Source: Dyella terrae (GTDB taxonomy: Bacteria; Pseudomonadota; Gammaproteobacteria; Xanthomonadales; Rhodanobacteraceae). Taken from it: a DNA stretch of 64,000 nt. Under the pieces are notes generated by a model, which worked only from the letters and a program-made list of their open reading frames with translations, searched no databases and was not told where the DNA came from. Made by a program: the position numbers and the translations under genes. The stretch spans positions 248,001-312,000 of the forward strand of contig NZ_CP089414.1 of NCBI RefSeq assembly GCF_022394535.1. The letters run 5' to 3'. Below are positions 19,902-28,176 of the stretch, in pieces (position 1 is the first letter of the stretch; each line of letters starts with the position of its first letter).

Positions 19902-20512
19902 AACCAAAACTGATCATTGCCGACGACCATCGCATGGTAGCCGAAGGCGTACAACACATCCTCGACGAGGATTTCGACTTGCTTGATATCGCTGCGGACG
20001 GCGAAGCGCTGGTCGATGCGGTACAGCGCTTGGAGCCAGACCTTGTGGTCGCGGACATCAATATGCCGCGTTGCAATGGCATGGACGCTCTAAAGCGGTT
20101 GCGCCAGGCAGGAATGGAAACGCGATTCGTGTTTCTGACCATGCATATGGAGCCCGCATTGGCGGTAGCGGCGCTTCGTGCGGGTGCCCGTGGCTACATT
20201 CTCAAGAATTCAGCGGGCGAAGACTTGCGCAATGCCGCGCAACAGGTCATGTCTGGCGGTACGTATGTGACGCCAGCGCTTGGCGCTCGCTACATCAGTG
20301 GGCAAATGGCAGATATGCGCAATCTCACCGCCAAGCAATTGCAGGTGCTTCGCCTGGTGGGTTCTGGTCTGCGCTCCAAGCAGATTGCACTGCAGCTGGG
20401 GCTGTCGGTGAGAACCGTTGAGGCGCACAAGTACACCATGATGCAGGTGCTTGGCGTGCATTCCACGCTGGAATTGGTGCGGCGCGCTGAGGATCTCGGC
20501 CTGTTGTTCTGA
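19862..20512 (+). CDS. LuxR/NarL-family response regulator, partner of the MASE1 kinase
   Basis: A 216-residue response regulator with a complete receiver (acidic DD 21-22, phospho-acceptor Asp65 in LVVADINMP, Thr in VFLTMH, Lys in GYILKNS). The C-terminal HTH is LTAKQLQVLRLVGSGLRSKQIALQLGLSVRTVEAHK. Its start lies inside the kinase gene (40-bp overlap), indicating translational coupling. It is paralogous to the regulator at 17126-17821 and the receiver-only protein at 20637-21083. Confidence 0.93.
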   Translation: MHTNTVRNPRVSLKPKLIIADDHRMVAEGVQHILDEDFDLLDIAADGEALVDAVQRLEPDLVVADINMPRCNGMDALKRLRQAGMETRFVFLTMHMEPALAVAALRAGARGYILKNSAGEDLRNAAQQVMSGGTYVTPALGARYISGQMADMRNLTAKQLQVLRLVGSGLRSKQIALQLGLSVRTVEAHKYTMMQVLGVHSTLELVRRAEDLGLLF

Positions 20513-20636
20513 GCGGATGGCAGGAGGCGCGGTCACCAGGCGTATCGGTAGTACTTTTACTTAGCGGCGACTGGGTTTTCTTTCTGTGGCGGAAGCTTTT
20601 ACGTTGGAAGATGCTGCAACCGATGCATAACTATGC

Positions 20637-21083
20637 ATGGGAGCCAGCGTGAGACGAGCCACTCTCGTATTGGCCGAGGACCACCTGCCCATTGCCGAAC
20701 AACTGCGGGAGTTGCTCGGCGAAGAGTTTGACGTGCTTGCTGTCGTAACCCACGGTGAAGCCTTAGTCAAAGCTGCGCGCCGGTTGCGGCCGGATGCAGT
20801 GGTGACCGATATCAGCATGCCTGGCATGGATGGCATGAAGGCGGCGAGGGAGATTCTGGCGGATCGGCCGGAGACGCCTGTGGTCTTCATTACGGTGCAG
20901 GATGATCCGATGCTGGCCCGTACCGCGCTGTCCGTGGGCAGAGGCTATGTGCTCAAGGCGTCGGCTGGCGAAGAGCTCATCGATGCCGTTCGTCATGTCT
21001 TGAAAGGGGGCTACTTTGTTTCCCCTGCGCTGGGTCGAATCGATCTGCTCATGGACGATCGGGCATCGGGTGGAGCCAGCTAA
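20637..21083 (+). CDS. Receiver-only response regulator
   Basis: A 148-residue protein made of one receiver domain: acidic ED at 14-15, phospho-acceptor Asp58 in AVVTDISMPGMDG, Thr in VVFITVQDD and Lys in GYVLKASAGEE. It ends shortly after KGGYFVSPALGRIDLL with no HTH. Its paralogue upstream has RAGARGYILK where this has SVGRGYVLK, one residue shorter at the beta5 turn. It may be a phosphate sink or compete for the kinase. The start follows gggagccagcgtg.. weakly; the ATG at 20637 keeps the whole domain. Confidence 0.82.
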   Translation: MGASVRRATLVLAEDHLPIAEQLRELLGEEFDVLAVVTHGEALVKAARRLRPDAVVTDISMPGMDGMKAAREILADRPETPVVFITVQDDPMLARTALSVGRGYVLKASAGEELIDAVRHVLKGGYFVSPALGRIDLLMDDRASGGAS

Positions 21084-21982
21084 GCTTTCGATGGCGCGTA
21101 TATGCGCAACGGCTTCTCGAGGCTTTGCCGCATCGTGGCGAAGCCTTCCCAGGGTTCGCTGCGCAAACGCGACAAACGTCGCCGCGCGGATCGGATGTCA
21201 AACGCATCGCCGCTCGCGCAGCGGCCGAGGTCTTGCCATCGCATGGGCATGGCAACCGGAGCGCCGGGACGTGCACGCAAGGACCACGATGCTACGCTCG
21301 TAGCACCCCGCGTATTGCGAAGGTAGTCGATGAAGATGCGGCCTTTGCGCTCAGCCTTGCTTGCTTTTGCAGTGAAGGAGGCGGGCTGTTCGTCGGCCAG
21401 GCCATGGGCAAATGCGTTGCTGAATTGGCGGGCGTCATCCCAGCGGCACGATGTGTGGAGAGGTACGACAACGTGCAGTCCCTTACCGCCCGTTGTTCGT
21501 ACGAAACTCTGGAGAGAAGCTTCTACGAGGCGCCCTCGTATCCATCGAGCTGCGTCGGTTACCTCCGGCCACGATATGCCATCGCCAGGGTCAAGATCGA
21601 AGACGAGATAGTCGGGCTCTTCAAGCGAGGTCGCCCGTGATGCCCAGGGATGAAATTCGATGACGTTGTATTGCACCAGCTCGATGACAGCACCAGCGTC
21701 GCCGGGGCAGATGTAGTCGTTCATAGCACCGCTTTCCTCGCGCAACGTGATGTGTTCCACGTGCCGCAGTCCGGGCATAGGGTGCTTCTGAAAGAAACCG
21801 GGCTTGGTGGTGCCTTCCGGAAAACGATAGACCGACGTAGGGCGACCCGCGATGCCCGGGAGAAAGCGCGGCATGACAGCCTGGTAGTAGTTGGCAATGT
21901 CCTGCTTGGTAATGTCGTCGGCAGGAAACACCAGTCGTTGGGGATGAGTCACGACCGGCTCAGGGCGTGGGGTGATGGTCAT
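21080..21982 (-). CDS. LigD-type polymerase/primase domain protein (stand-alone)
   Basis: A 300-residue archaeo-eukaryotic-primase fold protein of the LigD PolDom family, used in bacterial non-homologous end joining. Motifs are present: HPQRLVFP and KQDIANYY near the N-terminus, the conserved His in IEFHPW (His111), the metal pair DLDPGDG (Asp129, Asp131), and the nucleotide-binding VRTTGGKGLHVVVPL followed by IFIDYLRN and RARPGAPVAMPM. No ligase or nuclease domain is attached, and no ku gene is in the window. ATG 21982 overlaps the stop of the upstream small gene (ATGA). It converges on the receiver-only gene with a 4-bp overlap. Confidence 0.9.
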   Translation of the reverse strand: MTITPRPEPVVTHPQRLVFPADDITKQDIANYYQAVMPRFLPGIAGRPTSVYRFPEGTTKPGFFQKHPMPGLRHVEHITLREESGAMNDYICPGDAGAVIELVQYNVIEFHPWASRATSLEEPDYLVFDLDPGDGISWPEVTDAARWIRGRLVEASLQSFVRTTGGKGLHVVVPLHTSCRWDDARQFSNAFAHGLADEQPASFTAKASKAERKGRIFIDYLRNTRGATSVASWSLRARPGAPVAMPMRWQDLGRCASGDAFDIRSARRRLSRLRSEPWEGFATMRQSLEKPLRIYAPSKA

Positions 21983-22254
21983 GGTTGATGCTCTCCATCT
22001 TCCCCGGCGATGGCGCATCGTTCGGGCCATGCGGCCAGCAGAGCCATCAGTCGCTCCGGTATCGCCGGTGGCGTGTCACCACGAATCTCGACCATTTTGC
22101 GCTCGGTTTCGCGGATCTGCAGCTCACCTACGGGATGCCGCCGCAATTGGCCGCGAAGAAGCTCGTTCTCTTGCTCGAGTTGACGATACAGACGGAGCAG
22201 TTCGTTGAACGCCTCGAACGTTGGGAGATGTAGCTCTTGCATGCCATCTGTCAT
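21979..22254 (-). CDS. Small coiled-coil protein upstream of the PolDom gene
   Basis: A 91-residue protein (MTDGMQELHLPTFEAFNELL...) with a leucine-heptad coiled coil over about residues 15-35 (FNELLRLYRQLEQENELLRGQL), then a basic and Pro-rich C-terminal part. The stop overlaps the next ATG, so it is translationally coupled to the LigD polymerase domain. It is not recognised; it may be a partner or a DNA-binding accessory. A longer reading from 22410 is possible but adds sequence unlike the core. Confidence 0.6.
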   Translation of the reverse strand: MTDGMQELHLPTFEAFNELLRLYRQLEQENELLRGQLRRHPVGELQIRETERKMVEIRGDTPPAIPERLMALLAAWPERCAIAGEDGEHQP

Positions 22255-22582
22255 CAGCACAACTCCACGACGATGGGATTCCGAAACTGACGAGATGGCG
22301 GTTAATGACAGGTGATATATCCATGTGCACAGGGCCTGTTGTTCATCTGTGTACGTCCTCGCGCTCACGGACAACAAGCGCACGTGTATCTGTTGTGAAA
22401 CAGGTAACACGTCGTGCCTATTTCTATTGTCGTAGTCGCTTTCCTACGTAATATCAGGGGCACTTCTGATAGGCATGTCGGTGTAACAAAGGCATGCTCT
22501 TTTAGTATTTGATGGATAGGTCGCGTCGTGAAGAACGGGCGTGATCAGCTGGCGGCAGGACTCTTTTCCCCCAAAGGGCTGC
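22255..22582. other. Intergenic control region, no gene seen
   Basis: 328 bp between divergent genes, locally more AT-rich than its neighbours. It holds an imperfect inverted repeat around 22380-22417 (GCACGTGT / ACACGTCGTGC arms) and a TATCAG/CTGATA hairpin near 22452-22471. No coding signal is supported. Confidence 0.4.
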
Positions 22583-22822
22583 ATGATGGTCACCTATTCG
22601 CTGAAGCAATGTCTTGACGGCTCGTGGTGTGTCTGCCGTCTAGGCTTTTCTCTGTTCAATGATCTCCGGCTTGGTGCTGCCATCAAGCTTGCGCGTGAAG
22701 TTGCACGCGATGAGCACCTGCGCTCGGGGCGCTCCGTTTGTGTCGAAATGCCCGGTACGGATGGTGCGATCCGCTTGGCTCAGTACGCTCGCCCAAAGCC
22801 GTCGCTGGAGCAGGCGGCGTAA
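22583..22822 (+). CDS. Small DUF2188-like hypothetical protein
   Basis: A 79-residue protein starting MMVTYSLKQCLDGSWCVCRL (ATG 22583 or 22586; aaaggg lies about 6 nt upstream). The order W-x-V-x-R.....F......A..LAREVARDE.......V.VEMPGTDG is like the DUF2188/YcfA-size beta-alpha-beta proteins, but the match is weak. Isolated gene; function unknown. Confidence 0.5.
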   Translation: MMVTYSLKQCLDGSWCVCRLGFSLFNDLRLGAAIKLAREVARDEHLRSGRSVCVEMPGTDGAIRLAQYARPKPSLEQAA

Positions 22823-23083
22823 ACACACCGCGGCCAAAGCGTAGGGGCGCCTTGGCTATCGGACGTGCCGCATGGCTGCTTCTGCGCCGGGCGCCGGCTT
22901 AGCAAAGTCAGCGAACTTCCGTGCATTGCTGGCGCATGGAGCTGCGCAAAACGTCGTGTTCGGCGAGGTTCCACGCCTTGCTTCATTGCATCGGATCGCG
23001 TCGACGCAACCCTCGCGCCAGATTGCCTACTTCAAACTGTTGAAAACCTGGGGGCGACAGCAACGCCCGGTGTCTCGCGGAAA

Positions 23084-23119
23084 CGACAAACGCCGCACCC
23101 TGGGGCGCGGCGTTTGTCG
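23084..23119 (-). terminator. Terminator after azoR
   Basis: A perfect 13-bp stem (CGACAAACGCCGC and complement) with a 10-nt loop lies just 22 bp beyond the azoR stop. On the minus strand it is followed by TTTCC. Confidence 0.7.
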
Positions 23120-23141
23120 GGGACGGTGGTACTTGTGTGGC

Positions 23142-23726
23142 TTAGGCGGCCTTGCGGGCAACCGTACCGATAGAGGCGTGAGCCGACTTCACCGATTCGA
23201 CCTTGTTGTCTTCGCCCAGGTTCACACCTTCGGCGCGAACGAATTCGATGTCGGTGACGCCGAGGAAGCCAAACACGGCGCGCAGGTAGGTCTCCTGGAA
23301 GTCCATGGGCTGGGCCGCGCTGCCCTGGCTGTACACACCACCACGCGAGGACACAACGATCAGGCGCTTGCCACCAGCCAGGCCTTCTGGGCCATTGGCG
23401 GTGTAGCGGAACGACTTGCCGGCGACGGCGACTCGATCGATCCACGCCTTGAGCTGGCTCGGGATGCTGAAGTTGTACATCGGGGCACCCATGACCACCA
23501 CGTCGGCAGCCAGAAATTCCTCGATCATCTGGCTACCCAACACGGCGGCCGGATCGCTAGCGTCGGCCACGGGGGTCCAGTGGGGAAGCGGATTGGCAGC
23601 CAGATCGTGGTAGATGACTTCCGTACCGGGGTTGTTATGGGTGAGTTCGGCTACGATGGCAGCAGTCAGACCGCGCGAAACGGAGTGGCTACCCAGGGCG
23701 CTTGCGTCGAGATGCAGCAGTTTCAT
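23142..23726 (-). CDS. azoR: FMN-dependent NADH-azoreductase
   Basis: A 194-residue flavodoxin-fold NAD(P)H oxidoreductase that reduces azo compounds and quinones. FMN-binding stretches are visible: LDASALGSHSVSRGL at the N-terminus, the APMYNFSIPSQLKAWIDRV block around residue 80-100 and VVSSRGGVY at about 125-133. The C-terminal YLRAVFGFLGVTDIEFVRAEG is typical of AzoR. It is divergent from a LysR regulator 115 bp away, which very likely controls it in response to quinone or electrophile stress. Confidence 0.95.
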   Translation of the reverse strand: MKLLHLDASALGSHSVSRGLTAAIVAELTHNNPGTEVIYHDLAANPLPHWTPVADASDPAAVLGSQMIEEFLAADVVVMGAPMYNFSIPSQLKAWIDRVAVAGKSFRYTANGPEGLAGGKRLIVVSSRGGVYSQGSAAQPMDFQETYLRAVFGFLGVTDIEFVRAEGVNLGEDNKVESVKSAHASIGTVARKAA

Positions 23727-23810
23727 GGTATTTCCTCAGTTGACGGGCCGGGTCGACCGGCGACGTGACTAAGGTATTCTTCGGACAATCGGCTGATAAG
23801 TCCGGTAAAG

Positions 23811-23827
23811 TTGAACGTATTGTTCTA
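23811..23827. promoter_or_regulatory. Candidate LysR operator between azoR and its regulator
   Basis: TTGAAC-GTATT-GTTCTA is a near-perfect interrupted palindrome in the 115-bp divergent region, 15 bp before the LysR-type gene start. It fits an autoregulatory site of the adjacent regulator. Confidence 0.45.
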
Positions 23828-23841
23828 ATAAGGAAACAGCG

Positions 23842-24795
23842 ATGACCGTGCTGGATGGCGCCCTGCAGGATCTCAACGATCTGTATTTCTTCGCCGCGGT
23901 CGTTGAACACGGCGGGTTTTCGTCCGCCGGGCGTGCCCTGGGTATCCCGAAGTCCCGCCTGAGCAAGCGTATAGCCCAATTGGAGGAACGCCTGGGTGTG
24001 CGCCTGCTCCAGCGGACCACGCGCCGTTTCGTCGTCACCGAGGTGGGGGAACGCTTCTACGGCCACTGCCGCGCCGTGCTGGAAGAGGCGCGGGCCGCGC
24101 AAGAGGCTGTGGAAGAAGTGCGTTCCGAGCCACGTGGCGTCGTGCGTGTCAGTTGCCCGGTGTCATTGGTGCAGACGGTGGTGGGTCACATTCTTCCCGA
24201 TTTCCTGGCGCAGCATCCGAAGATGCAGGTGCGTCTGCAGGCGACCGACCGTCGCGTGGACGTCATCGGTGAAGGATTCGACATCGCTATCCGCGTGCGC
24301 AGCAAGCTCGACACTGACGCAACGCTCGTCGTGCGTACCTTCGGTCAGTCGAACGTCCTGTTGGTGGCCAGCCCCGAGCTGCTCAACCGCCTTGGACGAC
24401 CCAAGGAGCCATCTGACGTCTCGCAGATGCCGGCGCTTAGCAACCATGAGCATGAAGGTGCGCAGAGTTGGGAGCTGCTCGACAAGGAAGGCCAGCGTGT
24501 CGTCGTGGATATCAAGCCGCGCCTGATCTGCGGCGATTTCAATGCATTGCTGCAAAGTTGCAAGAGCGGTATCGGCGTGACGCTGCTGCCTGAGTTTGTC
24601 TGCGGCCCGGCTATTGGGCGCGGTGAGCTCGAGGTTGTTCTGCCTGATTGGAGCGTGCCTCAGGGCACCATGCACTTTGTTTATCCCAGTCGGCGCGGCC
24701 TGTTGCCCGGCGTGCGTGCCTTCGTCGATTTCCTTGCGGAGAAACTGCCTAATGCTGTGCGCGAGAATCACGCGCAGTGCGGCAAATACCTCTAA
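23842..24795 (+). CDS. LysR-family regulator divergent from azoR
   Basis: A 317-residue LysR-type transcription factor. The winged helix-turn-helix is at about residues 11-70 (LNDLYFFAAVVEHGGFSSAGRALGIPKSRLSKRIAQLEERLGVRLL). The effector-binding domain includes VRVSCPVSLVQTVVGHILPDFL and a GIGVTLLPEFVC segment. A clear SD (aagga) lies 8 nt before ATG 23842. The N-terminal type, with a KSRLSKRI recognition helix, is that of regulators controlling NAD(P)H quinone reductases. Divergent position suggests azoR is the target. Confidence 0.93.
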   Translation: MTVLDGALQDLNDLYFFAAVVEHGGFSSAGRALGIPKSRLSKRIAQLEERLGVRLLQRTTRRFVVTEVGERFYGHCRAVLEEARAAQEAVEEVRSEPRGVVRVSCPVSLVQTVVGHILPDFLAQHPKMQVRLQATDRRVDVIGEGFDIAIRVRSKLDTDATLVVRTFGQSNVLLVASPELLNRLGRPKEPSDVSQMPALSNHEHEGAQSWELLDKEGQRVVVDIKPRLICGDFNALLQSCKSGIGVTLLPEFVCGPAIGRGELEVVLPDWSVPQGTMHFVYPSRRGLLPGVRAFVDFLAEKLPNAVRENHAQCGKYL

Positions 24796-24855
24796 CGCTG
24801 GCTCGCAATGGGTGCCGTGTTAGCATAAATGTTTAGCCCTCCAGACATCCGGACC

Positions 24856-26001
24856 ATGCAGATCGATACCAAGCTTCCGAAAGTCGGCACCACCATCTTC
24901 AGTGTCATGAGTCAGCTGGCGGTGGAACACAAAGCGGTGAACCTGGGGCAGGGCTTTCCGGACTTCGAACCACCGCAGCCAATGCGCGATGCGATCACGC
25001 GCGCCATGGCCGAAGGGCGCAATCAGTACGCACCGGGTATCGGCCTGCCTACCCTGCGTGAGCAGATCGCGCTGAAGACCGAGCGCTTATATGGTCACAA
25101 GCTGAGCGCCGACACGGAAGTGACGGTGACGTCGGGTGCCACTGAGGCCTTGTTTGCCGCTATTGCCGCCGTAGTGCGAGCGGGCGACGAGGTCATCGTG
25201 TTCGATCCCGCCTACGACAGCTACGAGCCAGCCATCGAGTTGCAGGGTGCGCGCGCGGTGCATATTCCGCTGCAGGCGCCGAGTTTCTCCGTTGACTGGC
25301 AGCGCGTGCGTGACGCGATTACGCCGAAGACGCGCATGATCCTCATCAATAGCCCGCACAACCCGACGGGCGCGGTGCTTTCCGCCGCGGACCTGGACGA
25401 ACTGGCGGCGATCGTTCGCGACACCGAAATCGTGGTGCTGTCCGACGAGGTGTACGAACACATCGTGTACGACGGTGAGCAGCATCAGAGCGTGCTTCGC
25501 CATGCGGAGTTGGCAGCCCGCAGCTTTGTCGTGTCCTCGTTTGGTAAGACCTATCACTGCACTGGTTGGAAGTTGGGATACGCGGTGGCGCCAGCGGCGC
25601 TCAGCGCAGAGTTCCGCAAGGTGCACCAATACCTGACGTTCTGCACGTTCCATCCCGCGCAGGTGGCCTTTGCCGAGTTCATGGCGAGCACACCGCAGCA
25701 TTACCTGGAGCTGCCCGACTTCTATCAGGCCAAGCGCGACCGTTTTCGCGAGCTGATCAAGCCTTCGCGCTTCAAGTTGCTCGATGTGCCGGGCGGCTAT
25801 TTCCAGCTGGTCGATTATTCCGCCATCAGCGACAAGGACGACGTATCGTTCTGCGAGTGGATGGTGAAGGAAGGGGGCGTAGCAGCGATTCCGCTCACGC
25901 CGTTCTACGAGAAAGCGCCGGGCACGCACCTGTTGCGGCTGTGCTTCGCCAAGAGCGACGCCACGATGGATGCCGCAGCGGAGCGTCTATGCAAGCTTTG
26001 A
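24856..26001 (+). CDS. Methionine aminotransferase-like class I PLP aminotransferase
   Basis: A 381-residue fold-type I aminotransferase similar to E. coli YbdL. PLP-binding features are present: VTSGATEALF (about 91-100), FDPAYDSYEP, NSPHNPTG (165-172), LSDEVYEHI (195-203) and SSFGKTYHCTGWKLGY with the Schiff-base Lys231. The N-terminal VNLGQGFPDFEPP motif is that of YbdL/kynurenine aminotransferases that prefer Met or Gln as donors. The start at 24856 (MQIDTKLPKV) gives the usual length. It overlaps the next gene by 13 bp; aminotransferase plus omega-amidase is a recognised pair in methionine salvage and glutamine transamination. Confidence 0.92.
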   Translation: MQIDTKLPKVGTTIFSVMSQLAVEHKAVNLGQGFPDFEPPQPMRDAITRAMAEGRNQYAPGIGLPTLREQIALKTERLYGHKLSADTEVTVTSGATEALFAAIAAVVRAGDEVIVFDPAYDSYEPAIELQGARAVHIPLQAPSFSVDWQRVRDAITPKTRMILINSPHNPTGAVLSAADLDELAAIVRDTEIVVLSDEVYEHIVYDGEQHQSVLRHAELAARSFVVSSFGKTYHCTGWKLGYAVAPAALSAEFRKVHQYLTFCTFHPAQVAFAEFMASTPQHYLELPDFYQAKRDRFRELIKPSRFKLLDVPGGYFQLVDYSAISDKDDVSFCEWMVKEGGVAAIPLTPFYEKAPGTHLLRLCFAKSDATMDAAAERLCKL

Positions 26002-26792
26002 GGATAAGCCTGGTCCAGGGCGCGACTCGCTGGCACGACGCGCCCGCCAACCGCGAATACTACGGCGAACTGGTTCGCCGCGTGGCCGGGCAGACGGATC
26101 TCGTCGTGTTGCCAGAAACGTTTCTTTCCGGTTTCAGCAACGACACGCGTGCCAGCGCCGAGATGATGGACGGCGAGGGCGTGGCATGGATGCGTGCGCT
26201 GGCGCAGGAAGTCGGCGCCGTGCTGTGCGGCAGCTTGGCGATCCGCGAGGGCGAAACGGTCTACAACCGGTTGATCTGGGCGCGCCCGGACGGCAGCTTC
26301 GCGCAGTACGACAAGCGTCACCTGTTCCGCATGGCCGGTGAACATACGCGCTACGGTGGTGGCAGCGAGCGTCTTATCGTGGAGCTCAATGGGTGGCGCA
26401 TCCTGCCGCAAGTTTGCTACGACTTGCGTTTCCCGGTGTGGCTGCGCAACGGGCGTTGCGAGGAAGCGACAGGCGGCATGGAGTACGACCTTGCCTTGTT
26501 CGTTGCCAACTGGCCGGCACCGCGCCGACAGCCGTGGCGCACGCTGTTGCGTGCACGCGCCATCGAAAACCTGAGCTATGTGGTGGGGCTGAATCGCGTG
26601 GGCGTGGACGGCAACGATCTGCCCTATGCAGGCGACAGCGTTGTGCTTGATCCCGTGGGTGAACCGCTGGTGGAACTGGGGGCGCAAGAGCAGGTGGTGA
26701 CGGTGACGGTTGATCCCGCGCCACTGCTCGCGCATCGCGAGCGTTTCCCGGCGTGGATGGATGCGGACAGCTTTACGCTCGACGCAGGCTGA
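25989..26792 (+). CDS. Omega-amidase (YafV-like carbon-nitrogen hydrolase)
   Basis: A 267-residue nitrilase-superfamily amidase. The triad is Glu43 (VVLPETFLSGF), Lys109 (YDKRHLFRMAGE) and Cys143 (LPQVCYDLRFPVW). MAGEHTRYGGG and the WPAPRRQPWRTLLRARAIENLSYVVGLNRVG block are typical of omega-amidases such as YafV/Nit2, which hydrolyse 2-oxoglutaramate or 2-oxosuccinamate. The ATG at 25989 lies inside the aminotransferase gene, so expression is coupled. The enzyme would remove the ketoacid amide formed by the upstream aminotransferase. Confidence 0.92.
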   Translation: MQALRISLVQGATRWHDAPANREYYGELVRRVAGQTDLVVLPETFLSGFSNDTRASAEMMDGEGVAWMRALAQEVGAVLCGSLAIREGETVYNRLIWARPDGSFAQYDKRHLFRMAGEHTRYGGGSERLIVELNGWRILPQVCYDLRFPVWLRNGRCEEATGGMEYDLALFVANWPAPRRQPWRTLLRARAIENLSYVVGLNRVGVDGNDLPYAGDSVVLDPVGEPLVELGAQEQVVTVTVDPAPLLAHRERFPAWMDADSFTLDAG

Positions 26793-26799
26793 TCCGTTC

Positions 26800-26811
26800 G
26801 GGGGGGGGGGG
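26800..26811. repeat. Homopolymer tract of 12 G
   Basis: Twelve consecutive G between the convergent omega-amidase and protease genes, outside both coding regions. Tracts of this length are prone to slippage and to base-calling error. Confidence 0.9.
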
Positions 26812-26818
26812 CGCGCGG

Positions 26819-28162
26819 TCAGTCCGCGCGCGGTTTGGCCCTTGGCTTCGCCAACGGTTTTCCCACTTCGAACTGCATGCGCTGGAAATCGATCGTCCAA
26901 TGATCGAAGGCTTGCAGAATATCGCCGCCAAGCACGTTCGGGGCCTTGACGTTGCCTGCATCGCTCAGCGAAATCGCCAAGGTCGGCAACACCGTCTGTT
27001 GATCGCCAATGCGCACGTTGACCTGCGGCCACGCGGCCGATTCGTTGTCCCGCGAACCTCCAGCGCCCGCAACGTGTTCTTTATGCGTCTTCAATCCCTT
27101 GATCACGGACGGATGCTCCGTGGCGAAGCCTGACGAGAGAGCAGAGCGCGCCCCGCCGCTGTCCAGGTGCATGGCGACCGGGATGTTATTCAGGAAGACG
27201 TTTACGTAGAGATCGCTTCCAGCCATGCGCAGATTGCCGGTGGCAGCGGATGAGGCATCGCTGCGCGATGGCAGCAATTTGCCGTCACTGGTGAACTCTA
27301 GGCGCTGAAGCTGTCGCAGCACGGGGAAGCCGAGGATGGCATCGATGTGATAACCACCGGGCACCGGCATGCTCAGCTGATCGTCGTCGAGAACCAGGAA
27401 AGCCACATGATTCAACGACAGACCTGCGAACTCAAGGTGATCGGCGATACCGATCCGTGACGCAACGGCCTGGCGACTGGCACTGCCGACGCTGGCGGTG
27501 CCGTCGAGCAGGTGCAAGCCCAGCTTATGCGCGGTAGACAGTGACACGGTGGACAGATTGGCGCCGGTGTCGAGTACGACCTCCTGCGACTTGCCATTGA
27601 TCACTGTGATGGAACGGGGCAGGCCAACTTTGTCGCGGGTTACATCCTCTGGCTTTGGCGCGTAAGCCTCCACCTGTTGCTTCGGTGCCGCGGCGAACTG
27701 CTCGGCGACCGCAGCCATCTGGAGCGCGTTGGCCCGGTCATCGGCGCTGGCGCCTTGCTCGGTCAGCGCCTTTTCCCACGCGTGTGCCGCGTCGGCAGCC
27801 TGGCGGTACTCCCCATCGGCAAAACTGGCATCGGCCACGATGGGCCATGCGAGTACGCGCTCCGCCGGGGAGCGGGCGCCATCGGCGAAATAGCGGGTGA
27901 CCAATTGACGTGCTTCTGCGGCATTCAGCTGAGTTGCGGCCAGCCGTGCCTGCGCGAGCAAAGCCAGGCCGGGATCCTCGATACGAGGAAGTGAATTTGC
28001 CAGCGCAAAGACTTCGCCGTCGGCAGCGTTGCGCAAGCTGTCTTCCGACTGTTGGCGCGAGAGGGCCTGTGCTGCTGGGGAGCCACCTGTTGCGAGGGCG
28101 AGGCTTGCGTAAGTGACCAGTAGTGCGAACGGCAGGAGCCGGTTCAGGGCTGATTGTTTCAT
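26819..28162 (-). CDS. Exported retropepsin-like aspartyl protease
   Basis: A 447-residue exported protein with signal peptide LLPFALLVTYASLALATGG. An N-terminal helical region (about 30-165) is followed by two retropepsin-like halves. The first contains EVVLDTGANLSTVSLSTAHKLGL and the second VAMHLDSGGARSALSSGF, each with the D-[ST]-G active-site triplet, so a single chain carries both catalytic Asp residues. FLVLDDDQLSMPVPGGYHIDAILGFPVLRQL is the typical flap/ILG segment. Start ATG 28162; a longer reading to 28222 spans the promoter of the divergent gene and is rejected. Confidence 0.87.
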   Translation of the reverse strand: MKQSALNRLLPFALLVTYASLALATGGSPAAQALSRQQSEDSLRNAADGEVFALANSLPRIEDPGLALLAQARLAATQLNAAEARQLVTRYFADGARSPAERVLAWPIVADASFADGEYRQAADAAHAWEKALTEQGASADDRANALQMAAVAEQFAAAPKQQVEAYAPKPEDVTRDKVGLPRSITVINGKSQEVVLDTGANLSTVSLSTAHKLGLHLLDGTASVGSASRQAVASRIGIADHLEFAGLSLNHVAFLVLDDDQLSMPVPGGYHIDAILGFPVLRQLQRLEFTSDGKLLPSRSDASSAATGNLRMAGSDLYVNVFLNNIPVAMHLDSGGARSALSSGFATEHPSVIKGLKTHKEHVAGAGGSRDNESAAWPQVNVRIGDQQTVLPTLAISLSDAGNVKAPNVLGGDILQAFDHWTIDFQRMQFEVGKPLAKPRAKPRAD

Positions 28163-28176
28163 GATATGGTGCCTGT

